Shown here: positions 1 through 5,292 of the stretch, in pieces
Layout: every line of letters starts with the position of its first letter
Numbering within the stretch: position 1 is the stretch's first letter
DNA from: Sandarakinorhabdus sp.
GTDB taxonomy: Bacteria > Pseudomonadota > Alphaproteobacteria > Sphingomonadales > Sphingomonadaceae
Direction of reading: 5' to 3'
Length of the DNA: 5,292 nucleotides
NCBI GenBank assembly: GCA_025458465.1
Contig: JALOSK010000150.1
Span: forward strand, 1-5,292
Translations under genes and position numbers: made by a program
Notes under the pieces: generated by a model
The model's database searches: none
What the model was told of the DNA's origin: nothing
What the model saw: only the letters and a program-made list of their open reading frames with translations

Positions 1-23
1 GCGGCGGTGATGGTGATGCGCAT
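1..23 (-). CDS. Possible start of a further minus-strand gene (partial)
   Basis: An ATG with its A at 23 opens a frame that runs off the left edge without a stop; only seven full codons are visible (MRITITA). A purine-rich GGGGGA on the minus strand at 37-32 lies 8 bases upstream, which is good Shine-Dalgarno spacing. The start is 35 bases after the TIR gene stop and in the same direction, so it could be the next gene of the same transcript. The product cannot be identified. Another minus frame over the same bases reads as a His-rich run (DHHAHHHHRR) that could begin at a TTG at 39, so the frame is not certain. Confidence 0.3.
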
Positions 24-58
24 GGTGATCGTCCCCCAAAAAGACTGGAAGCCCAAGG

Positions 59-2023
59 CTACACGAAGCCGATGCTCTTGCGCAAATCGTCAAATCCGGG
101 CTGGGCGCGGATCGGATCCAGCAACGGATCGTTGCGCAGATAGACCAACCCGGCGTCACGCGAGGCACGGGCGCGTTGCAACATCGCCAGCGCTGCCGGC
201 CCGTCGTTCCACTGGGCCAGCACCTGGGCCTGCTGATAAAGGGCAAGATCGCCATGTTCGGCCTTCAGCCGGGCCAGCGCCGCGCTGGCGCCGGCGCCAT
301 CGCCCCGGCGGCGCAGCACGATGGCAAGCCCGGTCAGGGCAAACAGGCTGTTGGGTTCGGCACGGAAGGCCGCTTCGGCTGCGGCCAGATCATTCTGTGC
401 CAGCCGCGTGAAACCGATGGCGGCCCGCGCCACGCCCATCTTGGGGTTGAGCGCCAACGCCTTTTCGATTGGCGCAATGGCCCCGGCATAATTGCGGGCG
501 GCATATTCCACTTCCCCGGCCAGCCGGAAGGCGCGGGCATTCAGCGGATCCAGCGTGGTGGCGCGGGCAATCGCCTTGCGGGCGTCCTCAAACCGGCCAG
601 TGCGGGCGCTGAACAGTGCGAAACGGCTCATGACGTCGGCATCGCCCTGGCCCAGTTCGGCCGATCGGTCGAATGGGCCACGCGCCGCCCGCGCATCCAG
701 CTGCCCGTTGAACAGGGCAAAGCCCAGCGCGCTGTGGGCATCGGCCAGTTGCGGCGCCAGGCTCACCGCGCGGGTGGCTGCCGCAATCGCCTCGGCATAG
801 ATGTCGGCCCGCTGGGCGCCTTTGGTATGCTGGTTGCCGATCACCGACAGGGCGCGCGATCGGGCGGCATGGGCCGCACCATAGGCCGCATCCAGCCGCA
901 GGGCCTCGTCAAACCGGGCCAGCGCGGCGCGATCCGTGCCTTCATCGGCGCCCATCGCGAACAGTTCACGGCCGCGCAGCAGCGCATCATAGGCCGCGAC
1001 ATTGCTGGTGCCGCCGATGGCCCTTGCCGCGCTGCCGGCGGTGGTTCCGGGTTCATCGGGGCTATCGCCGCCGATCTGCGCTTCCAGCGCGGTGGCCACG
1101 GCGCGGGCGATATCATCCTGCACGGCAAACACATCGGTGATCGGCCGCTCATACTGTTCGGACCACTGGCTGAACCCGGTGCGGCCATCGATCAGTTCCG
1201 CCGCGATGCGCAGCGACGTGTCCGATCGGCGCACGCTGCCATCCAGCAGCCAGGCCACGCCCAGTTGCCGGGCCATCTCGCGCGCGTCCGCACCGCGGGT
1301 GCGGAAGCGGTTGGACGATGCCTGCGCCGCGACCAGCAGGCCGGGATTGCGCGCCAGTTCCGCCCGCACCTCGGCCGCCAGCCCATCGGAAAAATAGGCC
1401 TGTTCCGGATCATTGCTGAGATTGGCGAAGGGCAGCACCGCAACACTGGCCGGCGCCGCTTCGGCCGCAGCGGGCGCCAGCCAGCCAGCCCGCCAAACCG
1501 CCACGCCGGCACCAGCGGCCGCCACCGCCGCCACGCCGCCGATCAGCAGGCCACGGCGGCTCGTTTGCGCCCCGCCGGCGGTGGCCAGCGACGAAGGCGA
1601 GGCCGGATCGGCACCATCGTGCAGGGCCGCCACCGCGCGCAGCATGGCATCGGCCGCCGGATCGCCGCGTTTCAGGCGGCTGCGGCTGATGTCGATCACC
1701 TGGAACTGGCCGAAACCCAGCGGCGGCATGCTGCCATCAAGGCTGAGCGGCACCAGACACTTGCGATCACGCCCGCGCGTCGCCTCATCATGAACCCAGT
1801 GCGAATTGATGCTGGTTTTCGACCACAGCACCACCACGGCGCGCGCGGTTTCCAGGGCATGGGCGGTGGTGGCGGCAAAGCGCTCGCCCCCTTCCAGCTT
1901 GCCGTCCCACCACACGGAAAAGCCGGCCGCCTCCAGCAACTGGATCACCGGCAGCGCGCGCTTGCGGTCGTCGCGCGAATAGCTCAGGAACACGGTTGTC
2001 GCGGTGTTGGTCTCGCCCGGCAT
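59..2023 (-). CDS. TIR domain protein with membrane anchor, TolB/FlgO-like domain and TPR array
   Basis: Predicted membrane-anchored TIR effector or signalling protein of 654 residues. Residues about 10-115 form a TIR domain (TIR_2 type): box 1 reads FLSYSRDD, box 2 reads WWDGKLEGG, and the S..SHWVHDEA helix carries E80 where TIR NADases have their catalytic glutamate. A linker ends in SRRGLLIGG at 155-163, followed by one Ala/Gly/Val-rich membrane span (about 159-177). With arginines before it, the TIR should be cytoplasmic and the rest periplasmic. Residues 193-318 match the TolB/FlgO-like domain (AVLPFANLSNDPEQAYFSDGL, then LLDGSVRR, WSEQYER and FAVQDDIA) seen in many adenylate cyclase-TPR and CadC-like regulators. 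From about 341 to the end there are several TPR helix pairs. The frame can extend upstream to a TTG at 2074, but the ATG at 2023 has a good ribosome site and lets the protein begin just before the TIR strand. NADase activity and ligand are inferred, not shown. Confidence 0.9.
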   Translation of the reverse strand: MPGETNTATTVFLSYSRDDRKRALPVIQLLEAAGFSVWWDGKLEGGERFAATTAHALETARAVVVLWSKTSINSHWVHDEATRGRDRKCLVPLSLDGSMPPLGFGQFQVIDISRSRLKRGDPAADAMLRAVAALHDGADPASPSSLATAGGAQTSRRGLLIGGVAAVAAAGAGVAVWRAGWLAPAAAEAAPASVAVLPFANLSNDPEQAYFSDGLAAEVRAELARNPGLLVAAQASSNRFRTRGADAREMARQLGVAWLLDGSVRRSDTSLRIAAELIDGRTGFSQWSEQYERPITDVFAVQDDIARAVATALEAQIGGDSPDEPGTTAGSAARAIGGTSNVAAYDALLRGRELFAMGADEGTDRAALARFDEALRLDAAYGAAHAARSRALSVIGNQHTKGAQRADIYAEAIAAATRAVSLAPQLADAHSALGFALFNGQLDARAARGPFDRSAELGQGDADVMSRFALFSARTGRFEDARKAIARATTLDPLNARAFRLAGEVEYAARNYAGAIAPIEKALALNPKMGVARAAIGFTRLAQNDLAAAEAAFRAEPNSLFALTGLAIVLRRRGDGAGASAALARLKAEHGDLALYQQAQVLAQWNDGPAALAMLQRARASRDAGLVYLRNDPLLDPIRAQPGFDDLRKSIGFV

Positions 2024-2028
2024 TGCCA

Positions 2029-2034
2029 CCCTCT
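2029..2034 (-). promoter_or_regulatory. Ribosome binding site of the TIR gene
   Basis: The minus strand reads AGAGGG here, 5 bases before the ATG at 2023. No comparable site lies before the upstream in-frame TTG at 2074, so this site decides the start. Confidence 0.55.
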
Positions 2035-2078
2035 TGCCCCCGGCCACCCTACGCGCGAACCCGTGCCGCAACAAGCCG

Positions 2079-2112
2079 GCGGCAGCCAGCCTGAACCGGC
2101 ATTGGCCGCCGC
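2079..2112 (-). other. GC-rich hairpin between the CapA and TIR genes
   Basis: The arms GCGGCAGCCA (2079-2088, plus strand) and TGGCCGCCGC (2103-2112) pair as five plus four base pairs around one A/C mismatch. The 14-base loop contains a further GCC/GGC pairing (2089-2091 with 2098-2100). It starts 5 bases after the CapA stop. No T-run follows on the transcribed strand, so it is not a typical intrinsic terminator. It may be a partial terminator, an mRNA-end stabiliser, or chance pairing in GC-rich DNA. Confidence 0.3.
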
Positions 2113-2116
2113 AAGG

Positions 2117-3547
2117 CTATGGCGCGGGCAAGCGGATCACGCCGATCCCGTTCTCGATGGCGATGCGCGTGCCGAACGGCGCCGAAAGCCGTTGCAGGCG
2201 CTCCAGGATGCGCCGGGCCACGATGGGATCCGCAGCGCCGGGAACGCCCTTCGCCGCCCCCTTGGCCGCGACACCCAGATCAATCGGGTAGAGCCGGATC
2301 TCGCTCACATTGCCCTTCACGTACCGGCTGACGGCGATCACCGATTCATACAGGTTGGGATCGCCAAAGGACGATTCGCCGCGCGCCTGCAGCAGTTCTG
2401 GCGCCGTGACGCTGGCCGGATCGATGCCGAACTGCTCGTACATGTCGGCCGGCAAGGCATCGAGGGAGTTGTTCATCATGGCAAAATTGCCAAGCGAGTA
2501 GAAGATCGGCTTGCCCTTGTAGATCTCGATGCCGCGCAGCTGGTGCGGGCCATGGCCGACATAGGCATCGGCGCCGGCATCGATCACCTTGTGCGCAAAT
2601 TCGACGGCAAAACGGGCCGGCACCTGGCTGGCGTTGCCGGGCTCGTGATTGTGCAGCGAAAAGGCCACGAAATTGCCATTCTGATGCGCCTGCCGAACCG
2701 CCAGCAGATTGGCCGCCTCGTCCCGCTGGTTGACGACATAACGGGTCTCCATCGGGGTGCTTGCATCGGCAACGGCTTCATAGCGCATGCCGGCAAGGCG
2801 CACCGGCGCGCCCTCACGCGCGCCGGCCAAGCGGGCCAGCACTGCCAGATCGGCCGCCGAAACCTGCCCGACCCGTTCAGTGCGCAATGTGTTCAGCCCC
2901 GGCCGGCCCGCCACCTCGCCCAGCGGATCGGCGGCGCGCGACATCGGCGTGAAGCTGGAACTGGCTGCAACCAGCGCAATGCGGCCGGCCGGCGCGTCGA
3001 GATAGCGTGGGGCGCGCGCCGCCGTCATGTTGCGACCGGAGCCGGCCGCCACCAGGCCGCCCTTCTGCAGGTGATCCAGTGTTTCCAGCAGCCCCTCTGC
3101 GCCCCAATCGGTGGTGTGATTGTTGGCATGGCTGACGATGTCGAACCCCATGCGCGCGAGGTCGGCAACCGTGGCCGGATCGCCCAGCATCCAGGTGCCG
3201 CCGGATTCCGCCTGCGGCGCACCCTTTGTGGCGTTCAGATGCAGCACCGTGGTCTCGAAATTGCCGAAGCTGATATCGGCATCGCGCAGGATCTTGACCA
3301 TCGCGGGCGCGCGCGCTTCCAGCGTGGCCAGCAACGGCCGCAGATAGATGATGTCTCCCACCGCCGCGAAGGTGAAGCCATCTGCCACCGGCTGCGACGG
3401 CACCGGCCGGATGGCATCTGCCACCGGCTGGGCCATGGCAGGGGCCTGTGCGGGCGCCAGTGTGCCAAGGGCCAGCGCCACGCCAGCCGAAAATGCCCGC
3501 GCCCCGCGGCGGCCACGCGCGCGCTGGTCAGCAAAGTCTCCCGGCAT
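2117..3547 (-). CDS. CapA family (PGA_cap) secreted metallophosphatase-like protein
   Basis: A 476-residue protein of the CapA/PgsA family (PF09587), named for Bacillus poly-gamma-glutamate capsule synthesis and related in fold to calcineurin-like metallophosphatases. Family motifs appear in order: AVGDIIYLRP with D65, GNFETTV with N96 and E98, SHANNHTTDWG (139-149), SLHNHEPG (297-304), and GHGPHQLRGIEIYKGKPIF running into YSLGNF (331-355). The H, D, N and E residues are the likely metal or active-site ligands. The N-terminus is a signal peptide: basic RARGRRGAR, a hydrophobic stretch at 18-31, and probable cleavage after AMA (37-39). The RR pair leaves Tat export possible. The frame extends upstream to a TTG at 3796, but those residues look like noncoding translation. 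Of two ATGs (3553 and 3547) only 3547 has a well-spaced ribosome site. The role in Gram-negatives is poorly known; capsule synthesis is not supported by the neighbours, and polymer or envelope processing is an inference. Confidence 0.92.
   Translation of the reverse strand: MPGDFADQRARGRRGARAFSAGVALALGTLAPAQAPAMAQPVADAIRPVPSQPVADGFTFAAVGDIIYLRPLLATLEARAPAMVKILRDADISFGNFETTVLHLNATKGAPQAESGGTWMLGDPATVADLARMGFDIVSHANNHTTDWGAEGLLETLDHLQKGGLVAAGSGRNMTAARAPRYLDAPAGRIALVAASSSFTPMSRAADPLGEVAGRPGLNTLRTERVGQVSAADLAVLARLAGAREGAPVRLAGMRYEAVADASTPMETRYVVNQRDEAANLLAVRQAHQNGNFVAFSLHNHEPGNASQVPARFAVEFAHKVIDAGADAYVGHGPHQLRGIEIYKGKPIFYSLGNFAMMNNSLDALPADMYEQFGIDPASVTAPELLQARGESSFGDPNLYESVIAVSRYVKGNVSEIRLYPIDLGVAAKGAAKGVPGAADPIVARRILERLQRLSAPFGTRIAIENGIGVIRLPAP
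3379..3430 (-). repeat. 16-base direct repeat, 36 bases apart, in the CapA gene
   Basis: The 16-base unit CATCTGCCACCGGCTG (plus strand) occurs exactly at 3379-3394 and 3415-3430. The 36-base offset is 12 codons, so the reading frame is kept and the protein shows QPVADAIRPVPS followed by QPVADGF, just after the predicted signal-peptide cleavage site. It looks like a small in-frame duplication in the linker before the catalytic domain, probably of little functional effect. Confidence 0.7.
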
Positions 3548-3554
3548 CCCCATC

Positions 3555-3559
3555 CCTCC
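3555..3559 (-). promoter_or_regulatory. Ribosome binding site of the CapA gene
   Basis: The minus strand reads GGAGG within CGGAGGG. It is 7 bases before the ATG at 3547 but only 1 base before the ATG at 3553, so it selects 3547 as the start. Confidence 0.7.
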
Positions 3560-3599
3560 GCAGATCCAGCCGGCACCTTGCCGGCCGGCCCGCGCAAAG

Positions 3600-3627
3600 C
3601 TTATGCCGATGCCAAAGCCGTGGCCAA
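3600..3627 (-). promoter_or_regulatory. Weak candidate promoter for the CapA gene
   Basis: On the minus strand, TTGGCC (3627-3622) and CATAAG (3605-3600) are separated by 16 bases. Each matches the sigma-70 consensus at four of six positions. The -10 element lies about 50 bases before the CapA ATG. In GC-rich DNA such matches arise often by chance. Confidence 0.2.
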
Positions 3628-3821
3628 GACAATCATGCCAGGCCCGATGACCCGATGATTGCCTGTTCGCCACCTGTGGCTGCCGCGCTCCACCAAATGT
3701 GCCTGCTGCCATGGCCGCCGGCCGCGCCGCGGTGCTTGCCTTTTGATGGGGAATCCGCTTGAGTTGCGCCGAAATAAGCGCACCAGCGCGACACAAAATA
3801 TTGTTATTGCAAGAAAAACAC

Positions 3822-3827
3822 AGGGGA
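3822..3827 (+). promoter_or_regulatory. Ribosome binding site of the Asp-box gene
   Basis: AGGGGA lies 4 bases before the ATG at 3832, inside an otherwise A-rich leader. It supports that ATG, which also begins a clean signal peptide. Confidence 0.55.
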
Positions 3828-3831
3828 CGTC

Positions 3832-5292
3832 ATGAAAATCGCTGGATTGAGGGCCGTGGTTGGGGTGTTGCTTGCAACGGCTGCATGCGCCGTGCAGGCG
3901 CAGCCCCATGATCCGTCGCTGTGGTCGGGCTTGCACTATCGACAGGTCGGCCCGTGGCGCGGCGGCCGTGTCACCGCGGTCACCGGAATCCCCTCGCAGC
4001 CGCACGTCTTCCTGATGGGCACCACCGGCGGCGGCGTCTGGAAGACCACCGATGCCGGCCACAGCTGGACGAACATCTCTGACGGCAAGATTCCGCTCGG
4101 CTCGATGGGCGCGGTGGCGGTGGTGGAAGGCAATCCCGACATCATCTACGCCGGCACCGGATCATCCAAGATCCGCAGCAACGTCTCCATCGGGCGCGGC
4201 GTCTACAAGACGACGGATGGCGGCAAGACCTGGGCCTTCATCGGCCTGCGCGATGTCGGGCAGATTTCCACCATCCGCATCAATCCGAACAATCCGGATG
4301 AGGTGTTTGTTGCAGCAACCGGAAATCCCTTCAAATATTCGAAGGATCGCGGCGTCTATCGCACCCGGGACGGTGGCAAGACGTGGCAGAAGATCCTGTT
4401 CATCAACGAGACGCTGGGCGCGGCCGATCTGGAATTCCAGGCCGATGATCCCCGTGTCCTCTATGCCGCCATGTGGCACGGCATCCGCCACCCGTGGACC
4501 ATCACCTCCGGCAGCACCGATGGCGGCCTCTACAAGTCGGTCGATGGCGGCGACAGCTGGACGAAGCTGGGCGGCGGCCTGCCCACCGGCCTGTTCGGGC
4601 GCGCCAACATCGGGGTGAGCGCGGCGGCCCCCAATCGGCTCTATGCGCTGATCGAGGCCAAGCCCGGCATGGGGCTCTACCGCTCCGAAGATCATGGCAA
4701 GAGCTGGTCGCTGGTCAATGGCGAGGGCCGGCTGACCACCCGCCCCTTCTATTACACCACGTTGGGCGTTGATCCCAACAATGCCGATGTCGTGTTCGTC
4801 GGCAACGAGGACTGGTTCAAGTCCACCGACGGCGGCAAGAGCTTCAGCGTCCAGCCGACACCGCATGGCGACAACCATGATGTGTGGATCAACCCGAAGA
4901 ACAGCCAGATCATCGTGCAGTCCAACGATGGCGGCGCCAACGTGTCGCTGGATGGCGGCAAGACCTGGTCGGGACAGGCCAACCAGCCCACGGCCGAGAT
5001 GTACCAGGTCGCGGTGGACGACCAGTTCCCCTATCGTATCTATGGCGCCCAGCAGGACAATACCACCGTGATCGTCCCGTCCCAGCCGCTGGGCGACGGG
5101 CAGGCCTTCCGCGTCGGCCCCGGCTGCGAAACCGGGCCGGTGGTGCCCAAGATCGATGATCCGATGATGGTGTGGGGCGGCTGCAAGGGCCAATTCAGCC
5201 GGCTTGATCTGCGCACCAACCAGAACGAGCAGCAATACTGGATCGGCAGCGAATCCCTGTATGGCACCCACCCGAAGAACCTGCGCTTCCGC
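3832..5292 (+). CDS. Secreted Asp-box (BNR) / VPS10-like beta-propeller protein, 3' end outside the window
   Basis: The frame from ATG 3832 is open through the right edge, giving 487 residues without a stop. It begins with a signal peptide (MKIAGLRAVVGVLLATAACA, probable cleavage after VQA at 21-23), so the product is periplasmic, outer-membrane associated or secreted. Seven Asp-box turns of the form S/T-x-D-x-G-x-S/T-W follow: KTTDAGHSW (71-79), KTTDGGKTW (126-134), RTRDGGKTW (177-185), KSVDGGDSW (235-243), RSEDHGKSW (284-292), KSTDGGKSF (330-338) and VSLDGGKTW (371-379). Repeated NPNNPDEVF and DPNNADVVF strands lie between them. This is the WD40/YVTN/BNR-like or sortilin-VPS10-like propeller family, often annotated only as glycosyl hydrolase; members I recall are around 1,000 residues, so about half is probably missing. 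The conserved HGDNHDVWINPKN (345-357) and QQDNTT (407-412) suit the family. Enzyme activity and substrate cannot be assigned from Asp boxes alone. Confidence 0.9.
   Translation, partial: MKIAGLRAVVGVLLATAACAVQAQPHDPSLWSGLHYRQVGPWRGGRVTAVTGIPSQPHVFLMGTTGGGVWKTTDAGHSWTNISDGKIPLGSMGAVAVVEGNPDIIYAGTGSSKIRSNVSIGRGVYKTTDGGKTWAFIGLRDVGQISTIRINPNNPDEVFVAATGNPFKYSKDRGVYRTRDGGKTWQKILFINETLGAADLEFQADDPRVLYAAMWHGIRHPWTITSGSTDGGLYKSVDGGDSWTKLGGGLPTGLFGRANIGVSAAAPNRLYALIEAKPGMGLYRSEDHGKSWSLVNGEGRLTTRPFYYTTLGVDPNNADVVFVGNEDWFKSTDGGKSFSVQPTPHGDNHDVWINPKNSQIIVQSNDGGANVSLDGGKTWSGQANQPTAEMYQVAVDDQFPYRIYGAQQDNTTVIVPSQPLGDGQAFRVGPGCETGPVVPKIDDPMMVWGGCKGQFSRLDLRTNQNEQQYWIGSESLYGTHPKNLRFR

Larger units (their letters stand above)
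3548..3831. other. Divergent intergenic region between the CapA and Asp-box genes
   Basis: These 284 bases separate two divergent starts and should contain both promoters. The left two thirds are GC-rich; the last 60 bases (about 3771-3831) are clearly richer in A and T, as expected near a plus-strand promoter and leader. I find no convincing sigma-70 pair for the plus gene. Near the CapA start, GCCGGC at 3569-3574 and 3580-3585 could form a 6-base-pair hairpin with a 5-base loop in the 5' leader. No gene is supported here. Confidence 0.6.

Noticed and set aside
38..60. An intrinsic terminator after the TIR gene
   Set aside because: AGCC and GGCT (50-53 and 57-60) could pair, but the stem has only four pairs with a 3-base loop, and the five-T run on the minus strand is seven bases away from it.
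2024..2074. A longer TIR protein starting at TTG 2074
   Set aside because: The extra 17 residues are basic and featureless, and the ATG at 2023 has its own ribosome site directly before the TIR domain.
176..3658. A 1160-codon open frame on the plus strand spanning both minus-strand genes
   Set aside because: Its codons are exact reverse complements of the codons of the TIR and CapA genes, which share one register. A stop would need the minus codons TTA, CTA or TCA, which are rare in GC-rich genes. The translation is rich in R, H, Q and G with no recognisable domain, and the minus products have clear families.
3548..3796. An N-terminal extension of the CapA protein to a TTG at 3796
   Set aside because: The added 83 residues show no domain and would bury the signal peptide. 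The ATG at 3547 has a well-spaced GGAGG.
3832..3892. The Asp-box protein as a lipoprotein
   Set aside because: Cys19 is preceded by T-A-A, which lacks the usual Leu at -3, and a standard cleavage site (VQA) follows a few residues later.
4052..4618. A plus-strand open frame in another register, rich in Arg, Ser and Pro
   Set aside because: It overlaps the Asp-box gene completely, and its Arg/Ser/Pro-rich translation is typical of a shifted frame in GC-rich coding DNA.
4162..5271. A 369-codon open frame on the minus strand opposite the Asp-box gene
   Set aside because: It is again codon-aligned antisense to a clear family gene. Its repeated hydrophobic and His stretches mirror the Gly, Asp and Trp codons of the Asp-box repeats.

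Overview
The window reads as an ordinary chromosomal segment of a high-GC Gram-negative bacterium. An alphaproteobacterium of the Sphingomonadales type is the best guess, based on strongly G/C-ending codons, Asp-box and TIR-TPR protein families common in that group, and weakly conserved promoters. This is an inference from style, not a marker-gene identification. I see no tRNA, rRNA, CRISPR array, insertion sequence or attachment site.

Layout. On the minus strand, from right to left: a secreted or periplasmic CapA-family (PGA_cap, metallophosphatase-like) protein at 3547-2117; a 93-base gap with a GC-rich hairpin; and a 654-residue protein at 2023-59. That protein is built as TIR domain, single membrane span, TolB/FlgO-like domain and TPR array. 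After 35 more bases a possible third co-directional gene begins at 23 and leaves the window. On the plus strand, a large secreted beta-propeller protein with seven Asp-box (BNR) motifs starts at 3832 and runs off the right edge after 487 codons. It is divergent from the CapA gene, and the 284 bases between them must hold both promoters.

How the genes may relate. The CapA protein is predicted outside the cytoplasm, and the TIR protein is predicted to place its TIR domain in the cytoplasm and its TolB/TPR part in the periplasm. The two are co-oriented and closely spaced, so they could be one transcription unit linking an envelope or surface-polymer process to a TIR effector. That link is inferred from arrangement only. 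The Asp-box protein is divergently transcribed and need not be related.

The most noteworthy item is the TIR protein. It carries a sensor-like module usually seen behind adenylate cyclase or DNA-binding domains, here placed behind a TIR domain that retains the position of the catalytic glutamate. Very long open frames run antisense to all three genes, but codon-register analysis explains them as shadows.
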